From H111-94 sp034436045 (GTDB taxonomy: Bacteria > Chloroflexota > Ktedonobacteria > Ktedonobacterales > Ktedonobacteraceae): a stretch of 64,000 bases of DNA. The position numbers and the translations under genes were made by a program. Below are positions 40,675-49,234 of this stretch, piece by piece (the first letter of the stretch is position 1; each line of letters opens with the position of its first letter). The stretch lies in the NCBI GenBank assembly GCA_034436045.1, contig DAOTVZ010000288.1, positions 18,938-82,937 on the forward strand, read 5' to 3'. Below the pieces are notes generated by a model, which did no database searches, was not told the DNA's origin, and saw only the letters and a program-made list of their open reading frames with translations.

Positions 40675-42735
40675 TTAGCCGAAGAGACCGCTTCTGCTGC
40701 TGGTAGCGCTGCCGACGATGACCGTTTCGCCGTTTGAGAGGCCACTCAGAACCTGGTAGACGGTGCCATCGGTATAGCCCAACACCACCGGCTTCACCAC
40801 AAGCTGCTTCCCCGACTGCTCCAGCACATAGGCGGGCGTCGGACTCTCCAGGGCGATCTGCGGATTCTGCTCCTCAAGCTGGATAAGCATCTGCCGCGCC
40901 GCCGCCGTCGCTTGAAACGCCTGCTGCGCGCTGATCAATTGCCGCCCGCCGGTTGCGGTCGAAGCAGTAGCGGCCAGACGCGCGAAATTAATGGCGTTGA
41001 CCGGCAAGAGCAACACATTGCTCAGGCTCACCACCGTGATCGTCGTATTCGCCGTCATGCCGGGCAGCAGCTTCGCGCCTTGCAGGTTGGTCATATTAAT
41101 ATCAATATAGACGGGATAGGTCACGACATTGGAGACGGTCTGGCCATTGGGCGAGATCGAGCTAACCGTGCCGCTGAACACCTGACTGCCATAGGCATTG
41201 ACGGTGAAGGTCGCCGGATCACCAATTTTGAGGTTAGCCATGTCGGCCTCGTTCACATCGGCCACCACCTGCAACGAAGAGGTATCGACGATCTGAATGA
41301 AGGTTCCACCACTCGCGGTGGTGCTGCTGCTACCGGTAGAGACGCCAGGCGTCCCCCCTACAGTACCGTTAATCACCGTGACTACCCCATCATGGGGGGC
41401 CGTGAGCGTCGCCTGTTTCAGATTGTCCTCTGCCGTCTGCAACTGCACCAGTGCGGTCTGCAAAGCGGCTTGCTGACTTGAAACCGTTCCTTGCGAGGTC
41501 GTATTCGTACCATTCGCATTCGCCTCTGCCTGCGCCAGCGCCTTCTGATCTGCCGTGACCCTGGCCTGTGCCGCCGCATTATTGGCATTCGCCGTGACCT
41601 GCGCCTGGTTAAGCGCCTGCTGATCCGCCGTCACCTTCGCCTGCGCCTGCGCAATGGTCGCATTAGCGGTGGCCTGTGTCTGCTGAAGCGCCTTCTGATC
41701 TGCCGTGACCTTCGCCTGCGCCGCCGAGATAGCAGCATTGGCGTTAGCCTGCGCTTGAGCGAGCGCCTGCTGATCCGCATTCACCTTTGCCTGGGCCTGA
41801 GCGTTGGCGGCGTTGGTGCTAGCCACCGTCTGCTGATACGAATACCACGCCGATTGGCAGGCTGCGGGTGCCGTCGATGGCGGCTGCGATGGCGGTGTGG
41901 TGGCAAGAGTTCCACAAGCCTGTTCATATGAATTAGCCGCCGACTGCAACTGTGCATTTGACAGAGCAAGCGTATTATTCAAGGCGGTCTGGTCATTATT
42001 GAGCGTCGTCTGTGCAGCATTAATAGCCGCTTGCTGCTGCTGCTGGGTATTGGTAAGTGCCGTTTGATCGTTACTGAGCGTCGTCTGTGCGGCACTGATA
42101 GCAGCCTGTTCCTGTGTCTGCGTGTTTGCCAGCGCCGTCTGGTCATTATTGAGCGTCGTCTGCGCCGCCGCTATGCTGGCCTGCGATTGCTTCAGTGTAT
42201 TTGCCAGTGCCGTCTGATCGTTTGCCAGCGTTGCCTGCGCTACTGCTACGCTGGCCTGCGTCTCATTCTGCGTAGCCGAGAACGAATTTTGCGAGTTCTG
42301 CAAGCTAGTTTCGGCAGACTGCACCGCTGCCTGGGCCTGATTGACGGCATCTTGCAGCGAGGTCGGGTCTAACTGAGCCAGCACCTGACCCTTCTTGACC
42401 GTCTGGCCCACGGACACGTCAATGGATTGAATTTTCCCCGACCCAGTAAAGTTGACATCATAGACACCACTTTGAAGAGGGCCAGTGGCGCTAATCGTCA
42501 GTGCTAAATTCCCCTGCGTTACCTGGCTAAATTGATATGTCACTGCACGCGGCCGACGTAACAGCGCAAAAACAATGCCTCCAAGCAATATGATGAGTAA
42601 AAGAACGGCGATACCTATAATGGGGCCGCGCCGCCGCCACCAGGGACGCGGTTGCAGCACGGCATCGAGATCGGCATCATCATTCGTCCCAATAGATAAT
42701 AATGGTGGAGTAGGACCTGGCATTTGTTGTGACAT
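40675..42735 (-). CDS. MacA/HlyD-type membrane-fusion adaptor with long repeated coiled-coil hairpin
   Basis: A 686-residue adaptor from ATG 42735, where AAGGAG stands 11 bases upstream; the earlier frame start (42759) lies upstream of that site. An N-terminal membrane anchor (IIGIAVLLLIILLGGIVFALL) follows a short cytoplasmic tail. A lipoyl/barrel domain (SGKIQSIDVSVGQTVKKGQ) leads into a hairpin of two antiparallel helices, each made of four exact 25-residue repeats, joined by a Pro-rich loop with two Cys. The C-terminus has beta-barrel and membrane-proximal domains. In diderms such adaptors span the periplasm; here it serves the adjacent MacB-like ATPase and permeases. Confidence 0.92.
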   Translation of the reverse strand: MSQQMPGPTPPLLSIGTNDDADLDAVLQPRPWWRRRGPIIGIAVLLLIILLGGIVFALLRRPRAVTYQFSQVTQGNLALTISATGPLQSGVYDVNFTGSGKIQSIDVSVGQTVKKGQVLAQLDPTSLQDAVNQAQAAVQSAETSLQNSQNSFSATQNETQASVAVAQATLANDQTALANTLKQSQASIAAAQTTLNNDQTALANTQTQEQAAISAAQTTLSNDQTALTNTQQQQQAAINAAQTTLNNDQTALNNTLALSNAQLQSAANSYEQACGTLATTPPSQPPSTAPAACQSAWYSYQQTVASTNAANAQAQAKVNADQQALAQAQANANAAISAAQAKVTADQKALQQTQATANATIAQAQAKVTADQQALNQAQVTANANNAAAQARVTADQKALAQAEANANGTNTTSQGTVSSQQAALQTALVQLQTAEDNLKQATLTAPHDGVVTVINGTVGGTPGVSTGSSSTTASGGTFIQIVDTSSLQVVADVNEADMANLKIGDPATFTVNAYGSQVFSGTVSSISPNGQTVSNVVTYPVYIDINMTNLQGAKLLPGMTANTTITVVSLSNVLLLPVNAINFARLAATASTATGGRQLISAQQAFQATAAARQMLIQLEEQNPQIALESPTPAYVLEQSGKQLVVKPVVLGYTDGTVYQVLSGLSNGETVIVGSATSSRSGLFG
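41497..41796 (-). repeat. Four 75-bp coding repeats, second helix of the adaptor hairpin
   Basis: In the adaptor the motif AQAKV/AQARV starts at residues 314, 339, 364 and 389, an exact 25-residue period. Each unit reads like AQAKVTADQKALQQTQATAN. This is the ascending arm of the hairpin. Confidence 0.9.
41941..42240 (-). repeat. Four 75-bp coding repeats, first helix of the adaptor hairpin
   Basis: AQATL/AQTTL starts at residues 166, 191, 216 and 241, again every 25 residues. Units read like AQTTLNNDQTALANTQTQEQ. The matching count and period of the two arms let them pair in register. Confidence 0.9.
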
Positions 42736-43169
42736 ACAACATGCTTCTCCTTTTTCCACTGTACGTCAAGCAGGGAGACGAACATATATTAGTAGTCATA
42801 AAACACAGAGATACAAATATATTAAGATAGGCCCCTACTTAACGATACAGATAGTTAGAACAGCCATAACAATTTTTAAAGACGGAAAAACAATGTTTCC
42901 ATATATCCCGACTCTAACATAACACAAAGTCAGCCATTTGGAAATAGCAGTATGCTATAAGTACCAAGCGACCGGCTTTATGCCAATCCCCCAGGTGATG
43001 AGCATGGCCCTGGCCAATAACTCCTCTGCCGTCCAGTATACCTCTACGGCAGTGAAAAATCATGAAGATTTTGTAAAGAAAGCTCTGTTTTTCGGGTTGA
43101 TGGCGGTGGATAGAGAAGGACGGGCGGATGCTTGTTGTTCCCCACCCACCGCTATCAACCCAGAAACCT
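42736..43169. other. 434-bp intergenic region upstream of the adaptor gene
   Basis: The left half (42780-42960) is AT-rich and should hold the adaptor promoter; no strong pair was found. Frames through the right half on both strands lack ribosome-binding sites and family features. Nothing else is recognised. Confidence 0.5.
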
Positions 43170-43460
43170 TTATTCATCGATGCCGCGCAGCAGCGCATCG
43201 AGCAGCGCTTGCTCGCCGATAGGATGTGCCGTCTCCGCGTGCTGCTGGCGCAGTTGGAGCAGGCGAATGAGCAGCACGAGGTAGCGGCTGATGGCCTGCT
43301 CACATTCGCCCGGTTTGAGCGCCTGTGGCTCATGGGCATGCAGCAGCAGGATGATGCGCTCTTCTAGCACGTTCAACCATTTCTGGCTACGCTGGACAAT
43401 ATCTTGCTGGCTCTCCTGGGCCGTGAGATGGTTGGTAGAGGTTATATGCATTTCTGACAT
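43170..43460 (-). CDS. Small helical protein of unknown function downstream of the portal gene
   Basis: A 96-residue, Leu/Gln/His-rich protein predicted to be mostly helical (LNVLEERIILLLHAHEP, YLVLLIRLLQLRQQHA). AGGAG lies six bases before the ATG. No known motif. It is the last of three co-oriented genes after the portal-like gene, separated by 64 bp. It may be a small phage-derived or accessory protein; I cannot assign a role. Confidence 0.6.
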   Translation of the reverse strand: MSEMHITSTNHLTAQESQQDIVQRSQKWLNVLEERIILLLHAHEPQALKPGECEQAISRYLVLLIRLLQLRQQHAETAHPIGEQALLDALLRGIDE

Positions 43461-43524
43461 GTTGTTCTCCTTTTATTGTAGGGACCCTGTTTACCGCGTC
43501 CCTATGGGATTATGTTCGCTATTG

Positions 43525-43908
43525 TTAGCGCAGGCGGCGTAGCGAGACACGCAGGTGAGTTCCACCGGGGACGATACCGGCGGGTAAGACTTCGACGATT
43601 TCATATTTAGGTGCAGCGGCGACTGCGCTGGCACTGGCTGTCGTGGTATCGGCGATATAGACTGCGCCGGTGAAGTTGGTGCCGAGCGGGGCAATCAGCA
43701 GCGTATCCACGCCACGCGGCGCGGAGAGCGGGCTGACATCGTAGATGGTCGGGTCAGGGGCCATCTCAGGGCGCATGATAGCCTGAATGATACTATAGCT
43801 ATAGCTGCCGCCAGCCAGATACACCACTACCAGCGAGCGCTGGCGCTGGGCGAAAGTCTGACTGATGACCTGCAAGATGTGCTGCACTTTTAGCGCATTA
43901 AGAGGCAT
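43525..43908 (-). CDS. Hypothetical protein overlapping the portal gene, possible virion or accessory protein
   Basis: A 127-residue protein from ATG 43908, with AGGAG eight bases upstream; a longer frame in the portal gene has no support. The N-terminus is helical (KVQHILQVISQTFAQRQR), and the rest is predicted beta-rich (TNFTGAVYIADTT, GGTHLRVSLRRL). No family recognised. The start overlaps the portal stop by 11 bases, so the two are coupled. Position after a portal is where head-completion or scaffold genes often sit, but its sequence does not show that. Confidence 0.6.
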   Translation of the reverse strand: MPLNALKVQHILQVISQTFAQRQRSLVVVYLAGGSYSYSIIQAIMRPEMAPDPTIYDVSPLSAPRGVDTLLIAPLGTNFTGAVYIADTTTASASAVAAAPKYEIVEVLPAGIVPGGTHLRVSLRRLR

Positions 43909-45340
43909 GCGGCATCTCCTCTGCACGAATACGCTGCTGTTCTTCGTGAATATCAACCTCTTCGTTGGCAAACTGGAAGAAGAGGCGCATCGCGGTTTCG
44001 TCGCTAACCCAGCCCTGCTGTTTGGCGACCGTGAGGGCCGAGACGAGCGCCTGGGTCGCACTGGCCAGCATCTGATGGTCGGCCACATCGATCTGCGGGA
44101 AGATCACGTCATAGTGCAGGTCGCATTGCGGCGGCAGACGCCGTGCCTTGCGCGCTTCCAATAGCACGCGGTCGAGAATGACGCGCAGCAATGAGCGCAT
44201 GACAAGCTGCCGTCTTTGAAATTTGAGCAGGGTAGGCAGGCCCATCTCAGCGGCGGTTGCTCGATTGCCATTACTGCCATCAGCCAGGTAGTGTTCAGGC
44301 AATTGCGCGCCTATGGCTATCATGAGCTTAATGGCTCTACCATCCTCAGAGGCATCATTGGCGTTGATCTCCGGTTTTACCGCCGACCAGGTTTCGGCCT
44401 CGTTATGAATGATGACGCTGCCAGGTTCCGGCGGATAGGCATACTCCATCTTCTTACGGTCAATGGCCTTTTTATCGGCCCCTTGCAGGCGTACATCCCA
44501 AAGGAAGGCCGCCTTATATTTGTTGAGCCTCACGCGATCCGTTAGCCAGTCTTTATAGCGGCGCAGCCAGGGCAGCAGGGTCGCCAGATCGCTCTTGCCG
44601 CGCTTGGCGTTGGAGACTTTATTGATGCAGAACTGTACAACTTCGCTACCCGCCTTGAACCACTCACCCTCCATACTCTGGCGCGTCGGCGGCTGGATTG
44701 TCGCCAGGTTGCCGGGGAGCGTGGCGCTTGGCCCGATGGGACGGCGATGGAAGCGCAGCGGCGTCTCGATGTCGTCAGGATCGGTTTCGATCTCGTCGAT
44801 CAACGATGGATCAATCTGGCGAATCTTGACACTGCCATCGTGTTTATTGACATAGAAGCGAATGAACTGCTCACCATAGAGGGCCAGTTCGGTGCAGAGG
44901 GCATAGATGCGGGTATCCATATGATTATCCACGTCATGCCAGAAGGCCATCAAGACCTGCTGCACGGCAGGGTCACGCGCCGCCACAGTAACGCCCTTGC
45001 CCAACACAAAGCTGGTCGTGGTTTCGATGATAGCAAAGGCCAGTGGATTGGCGTTATATGCCTCATAGCATGCATTATGCAACTCCAGATACGTTGAAGG
45101 TATAACATCTTTCTGGAACCAGTTGTCGGATAAACGACGCCAATAGAAATCTTCCTCAGTACCGGTGACGAAGCGCCCCCAGTACCAGTCCTCCTCGCTC
45201 GGACGCGAGGACATAACCGTAGGGTCAAGCTGTTCCTGCACATGCCGCGCTGCATCGGCGGCGGATGTTGGTGAAACAGCGGAAGAGGTAGCGGACGCTG
45301 AGGCGAATGTACTCAACCAGCGAAGAAAAGAGGGACGCAT
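43898..45340 (-). CDS. Phage portal-like protein
   Basis: A 480-residue protein from ATG 45340, where GGAG stands ten bases upstream; the frame continues to 45421. The central portion, NACYEAYNANPLAFAIIETT and FVLGKGVTVAARDPAVQQ, followed by LALYGEQFIRFYVNKHDG and DPSLIDEIETDPDD, is typical of portal proteins that form the dodecameric DNA gateway of tailed phages. The family fit is by overall pattern, not a catalytic motif. No terminase, protease, capsid or tail gene is found on either side. It is therefore a relic or a co-opted portal. Confidence 0.72.
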   Translation of the reverse strand: MRPSFLRWLSTFASASATSSAVSPTSAADAARHVQEQLDPTVMSSRPSEEDWYWGRFVTGTEEDFYWRRLSDNWFQKDVIPSTYLELHNACYEAYNANPLAFAIIETTTSFVLGKGVTVAARDPAVQQVLMAFWHDVDNHMDTRIYALCTELALYGEQFIRFYVNKHDGSVKIRQIDPSLIDEIETDPDDIETPLRFHRRPIGPSATLPGNLATIQPPTRQSMEGEWFKAGSEVVQFCINKVSNAKRGKSDLATLLPWLRRYKDWLTDRVRLNKYKAAFLWDVRLQGADKKAIDRKKMEYAYPPEPGSVIIHNEAETWSAVKPEINANDASEDGRAIKLMIAIGAQLPEHYLADGSNGNRATAAEMGLPTLLKFQRRQLVMRSLLRVILDRVLLEARKARRLPPQCDLHYDVIFPQIDVADHQMLASATQALVSALTVAKQQGWVSDETAMRLFFQFANEEVDIHEEQQRIRAEEMPHAS

Positions 45341-45565
45341 ACGGAGAAACTCCACTTCTGCAATCATGGGGCAATAATATGGGGGCCATTGAGAGGGTTC
45401 GCGCAAGCGCCACAGTGGCATGCTTGTATGCTCGCTTGCATGCTATAAGTATACTCAACAAGCAAGCACACTGTCAAGGGTGAAGAGACAGAAGCAGGGC
45501 AAGGCTTCGCCCTGGCCTCCTCCATTATCCCAGGGCCACAGCTCTCCTTCGTCCTGCCTGCTCGT

Positions 45566-47401
45566 TCACGTGTGGAATGGCAACGTTACATGAAATGTTG
45601 AGCCGTGACCTTCCTCGCTGTCCACAGTAATCTGTCCGCCATGATGACGCACGATCTCAGAGCAAATATACAGGCCCATGCCCAGGCCGGGGAAACCTTT
45701 GTGTGTGGAGTCCTCGACACGGTAAAAGCGGTCAAAAATTTTGTGAAGCTGGTTGCGCGGAATACCGATGCCATAATCACGCACGCTGATCGTGACCGCA
45801 TCTGCGCCGGGCTTCACGAAGACATCGACACGGGCGGCGGCAGGTGAATATTTGATGGCATTCACCAGTAAATTCGTCAGCACCTGATGCAGACGCTCTC
45901 TGTCGCCTTGCAATTCGTGGTGGGCTTGCCCGTGCAGCACAATCTTACAGTGGGGATTATTCTGTTGAATCGTCTCTGCAGCCTCAGCAATCAGGGTATC
46001 AATATCAAAGGTTTCCTGCTTATAGACCAGTTTGCCGGACTGCATCTTTGAGATATCAAGCAGGTCATTAATCAAGCCGGTGAGTCGATTGAGCTGCGTC
46101 TCCATCTTGCCCAACATCTGGATAGCATCATGCGCATCCTGTTTCTCAAAGCGTTTGCGCAGCAACTGTTCCTGCACCTTGAGCGTGGTCAGGGGAGTTT
46201 TGAGTTCATGACTGGCCATCCCAATAAAATCATCCTTACGCCGCTCAAGCTTTTTTTGTTCAGATATATCGAGCGTAAAACTGATATATTGTGCCGGGTC
46301 TTTTTGCAGTTCCACAATGCCAATCAAGGTCGGCACACGGCCCCCGTCTTTCCGTATGAATTCCTTCTCATAGGGCCGACATCGCCCATGCAAAGCCAGT
46401 TCCTGCATAGCCAGCTCATCCAGGTGACGGTATTCAGGCGGTGTCATGGCTTGCCAGTTCATGCGTCCTTGTTGCAGGTCTTCGCGCGTATAGCCCATCA
46501 TCTCTAATAGAGCATCGTTGGCCTCCAGTATATGGCTCTGGTTGCTGACCATAATGCCGATGATATTGGCATCCATCAATTTTTGTGCGCGCAATTGACT
46601 CTGGCGTAGCGCCTGCTCCATGCGCTTGTGATCATCGATATCGGTACAGGTGCCAAACCAGCGCACAACCATCCCCTTGCTATCATACATAGGCATAGCA
46701 CGCCCCAGAAACCAGCGATACGCGCCGGTAGACGAGTTGAATAAACGATACTCGATCTGGTAAGGCTCTCCGGTGCGCAACGAATGTTGCCATACCTCAA
46801 GCGCGTGCTGGAGATCGTCGGGATGCACAAAACGAGTCCAACCACCGTCACACGACTCTTCAAAGGTCGTGTGGGTATAGTCATACCAGCGCTGGTTGAA
46901 GTAGACGTTCTTGCCATCGGCCAGTGTGACCCAGACCATATGTGGCAATGCTTCAGACAACATACGAAACTGGGCTTCGCTCTCCTGCAAAGCTTCCTCG
47001 TTGCGCTTCTGCTCATCTATATCGGTACAGGTACCCAGCCATAGCACAATCGCGCTCTCAGCATTCCTCTGCGCTCTCCCCTCGCTCAGATGCCAGCGAT
47101 AGATACCATCAGCACGCCGTAAGCGATGTGTCAGACGGATATCCTCACCACTCTCCGCTGCACGACGCCATATCTGGGTATATACATCTAAATCATCAGG
47201 ATGAAGGATATTACGTATATTGGCAACAACTTCCTGCTGCGGTACACCGGTATACTCTCTATAGCGTTCATTCAGATAGATAAGCTGCCCCTTGCCATCT
47301 GCAATCCACACTTTCAGCGGCATGGCATCGGCAAAAAATCTCATATGCGCCACATCAACAGGGAACAAATGTTCCGGGTAGAAAGAAAAAAGCCCGGTCA
47401 T
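45566..47401 (-). CDS. Multi-PAS sensor histidine kinase
   Basis: A 611-residue cytoplasmic kinase from ATG 47401 (GGAAG nearby); an ATG at 47428 is possible. There is no membrane segment. Three PAS domains follow one another: two share PAC-like ends (LGTCTDIDEQKR, FGTCTDIDDHKR), and a third has VSNQSHILEANDALLEMMGYT. The HisKA H-box is GMASHELKTPLTTLK and the ATPase domain has NLLVNAIKYSPAA, DYGIGIP and GLGMGLYICSEIVRHHGG. All catalytic boxes are intact. No response regulator is adjacent, so it is an orphan kinase. Signals may be redox, light or small molecules. Confidence 0.95.
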   Translation of the reverse strand: MTGLFSFYPEHLFPVDVAHMRFFADAMPLKVWIADGKGQLIYLNERYREYTGVPQQEVVANIRNILHPDDLDVYTQIWRRAAESGEDIRLTHRLRRADGIYRWHLSEGRAQRNAESAIVLWLGTCTDIDEQKRNEEALQESEAQFRMLSEALPHMVWVTLADGKNVYFNQRWYDYTHTTFEESCDGGWTRFVHPDDLQHALEVWQHSLRTGEPYQIEYRLFNSSTGAYRWFLGRAMPMYDSKGMVVRWFGTCTDIDDHKRMEQALRQSQLRAQKLMDANIIGIMVSNQSHILEANDALLEMMGYTREDLQQGRMNWQAMTPPEYRHLDELAMQELALHGRCRPYEKEFIRKDGGRVPTLIGIVELQKDPAQYISFTLDISEQKKLERRKDDFIGMASHELKTPLTTLKVQEQLLRKRFEKQDAHDAIQMLGKMETQLNRLTGLINDLLDISKMQSGKLVYKQETFDIDTLIAEAAETIQQNNPHCKIVLHGQAHHELQGDRERLHQVLTNLLVNAIKYSPAAARVDVFVKPGADAVTISVRDYGIGIPRNQLHKIFDRFYRVEDSTHKGFPGLGMGLYICSEIVRHHGGQITVDSEEGHGSTFHVTLPFHT

Positions 47402-47504
47402 GCGCCCACTTCCAATCCAGCGATACACATCTCTTATAAACTATATACCATGTTCATAGCTATACTATAGCACATTCATCAGTTCTATCGCAAAGCAAAA
47501 GAAA

Positions 47505-48656
47505 TTATTTCTTCCTACCATTCCCAATATTCTGCTCAATTGATTCTAATACCTCTACCATTGCAAAAACGGAAGGAAAGCGTGATGCCGGACTCAACGC
47601 CAGTGCGCGCAAGATAACCCGCCCAAGCTTCGGTGAGAGTGTGGGCGAGAGTAGCTGCGGGGGAATGAGTTCCAGACCCGCGTCCAACCCTGATACATCC
47701 TCTGAGCCGCCTGCGACTCTCTTGCCATCTGCGCCCGCCAATGAGCCGACGAAAGAGAAAAGCTGGGCCGGGCGGCTCGTGGGCAAAGAAGAGGATGACT
47801 TTTGCCCTTCAGCAAGACGCCGGGCCGCCGAAACAGGGGCATAGTGTGTCAGCAATAAATACAGGATGGCTGCAAGAGAGTAGACATCGGAACGCTCATC
47901 AACGATGCCCTGCGCAACCTCTGGAGCCACGAAAGGATTGTCTTTATCCACGCTGGCGGGGGGAAAAACCTGCTGATGCAGATAACGCGGCGTCAGCCCA
48001 CTGGCAGAGGGTTGCCAGAAGCAGGGCGCGGGTGGCCAGGAAGGCAGCAAGAGAGGTAGCCAGGGGACTGTATGGTCAATAGGGTTAGCATCGACCAGAA
48101 TGGTACGCGGGGAGAGATCACCCAGCACCACGCCCAGGCGATGCAGACGCGCAACCATGCGGCATAATTGCGTCCCCCATTGCAGCGCGGTCACGCTATC
48201 TAACCATAGCGGCCAGTTCTCCTGCTCTTGTAAGAGTGTTTCCAGAACGACCGGTCGCACCCAATCGTCGCCGTTTTTGTTCTTGCTTTGTGGCTGTAAC
48301 TGCATACAGTAATAGTAGCGCCCCCCCTCGCTATACCAGCGATCACCAGCGGCGGGTATATGTGATGATCCCGATACAACCGGTGTCATAAACTCTTCAT
48401 TAATCGCCGTCTCAATCTGAGTACGCATAAGGGGGGATAACTCGTTACATAATAACTCACGAATCGCCACCAGTGGCCCTATCGCCTCGTCCAGGCTCTG
48501 CGTCACCACGCGCCGTCCCAGATAAAGATTGAGTCGTGGTCGCTGGTAGAGCAGGCGTATGATGCGATAGCGCCCACCCAGAATGAGCGCCCCTGCCCGA
48601 AAGTATGGCTGTGTCTGCGCCCGCTCATTACCTTCATTGCTCTTATCACTCCTCAT
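47505..48656 (-). CDS. Protein kinase-like protein, probably catalytically inactive
   Basis: A 383-residue protein with a eukaryotic-type kinase fold. From ATG 48656 (GGGAG seven bases upstream). Landmarks that remain are YRIIRLLYQ at the N-lobe, VVLGDLSPRTILVD at the catalytic loop, VAPEVAQGIVDERSDVYSLAAILYLLLT. Key residues are altered: the VAIK Lys is Arg (VAIREL), the HRD becomes LGD, the following Asn is Thr, and no DFG is seen before the APE. The C-terminal region is Pro/Ser-rich with a last helical part. It lies 103 bp upstream of the PAS kinase on the same strand, so the two may be co-expressed. Confidence 0.8.
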   Translation of the reverse strand: MRSDKSNEGNERAQTQPYFRAGALILGGRYRIIRLLYQRPRLNLYLGRRVVTQSLDEAIGPLVAIRELLCNELSPLMRTQIETAINEEFMTPVVSGSSHIPAAGDRWYSEGGRYYYCMQLQPQSKNKNGDDWVRPVVLETLLQEQENWPLWLDSVTALQWGTQLCRMVARLHRLGVVLGDLSPRTILVDANPIDHTVPWLPLLLPSWPPAPCFWQPSASGLTPRYLHQQVFPPASVDKDNPFVAPEVAQGIVDERSDVYSLAAILYLLLTHYAPVSAARRLAEGQKSSSSLPTSRPAQLFSFVGSLAGADGKRVAGGSEDVSGLDAGLELIPPQLLSPTLSPKLGRVILRALALSPASRFPSVFAMVEVLESIEQNIGNGRKK

Positions 48657-48779
48657 CCACATGCTCCCTCACAAGGCAGTAAGATTATATCTCCTAATTC
48701 TCTATTATACAGATAGCCGCTACTGACGGTGAAGAGGTTTTTATTCTACAGGTAATAGGAGCTAAGCTCGGCTTTTCTG

Positions 48780-48808
48780 TTGACAAATTCTTAAAAATAC
48801 CGTAGGAT
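48780..48808 (+). promoter_or_regulatory. Sigma-A-type promoter for the DUF3311-symporter operon
   Basis: TTGACA (48780-48785) and TAGGAT (48803-48808) are 17 bp apart. The predicted leader is ~140 nt before the ATG at 48956. Confidence 0.55.
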
Positions 48809-48955
48809 TGTTATAACGTTGAGCATCCTTTTGCTAACGACACCGTTCGTCGTGCTAAGAAGAACCAATAGTGTGCTTCTCTTCCCCAGAGAAAACACTA
48901 TTCTGTTCGTAAGTGACCGCTTCGGCGCGTCCATTCATAACAAAAGGAGTTTTTT

Positions 48956-49153
48956 ATGGTTTCACGTTCACGGAAGGGTCGTTCCTGGCTTCTGTGGTTA
49001 CTGATCATCCCATTCATTGCGCTCCTCATCCCCCAGTTCTACAACTACAGCACGCCCACGTTTATCGGCATCCCGTTTTTCTACTGGTACCAGTTACTGT
49101 GGATCATCATTACCGCCATCTTGACGGCAGCGATCTATTTGCTGGGGGCTTGA
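48956..49153 (+). CDS. DUF3311-type small membrane protein
   Basis: A 65-residue protein with two hydrophobic segments (LLWLLIIPFIALLIPQF and LLWIIITAILTAAIYLL) joined by FYNYSTPTFIGIPFFYWYQ. This is the DUF3311 pattern, usually encoded next to a sodium:solute symporter as here. AAGGAG lies six bases before the ATG. It may assist assembly or activity of the symporter; direct evidence is lacking. The symporter gene starts 81 bp downstream. Confidence 0.88.
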   Translation: MVSRSRKGRSWLLWLLIIPFIALLIPQFYNYSTPTFIGIPFFYWYQLLWIIITAILTAAIYLLGA

Positions 49154-49234
49154 TGCTCGCCGACACTGCCTGAGCAGTAGTAGGCTTGTACGGAGTTGTA
49201 CACAAAGTATCTACCGGAAAGGGAGAAGTCTGCA

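Noticed and set aside
42914..43339. Minus-strand frame overlapping the 96-residue gene
   Set aside because: Overlaps a better supported gene in another frame and has no ribosome-binding site.
43909..44088. N-terminal extension of the small post-portal gene
   Set aside because: The extension lies inside the portal gene, is Arg/Ser-rich and has no start signal; ATG 43908 has a good site.
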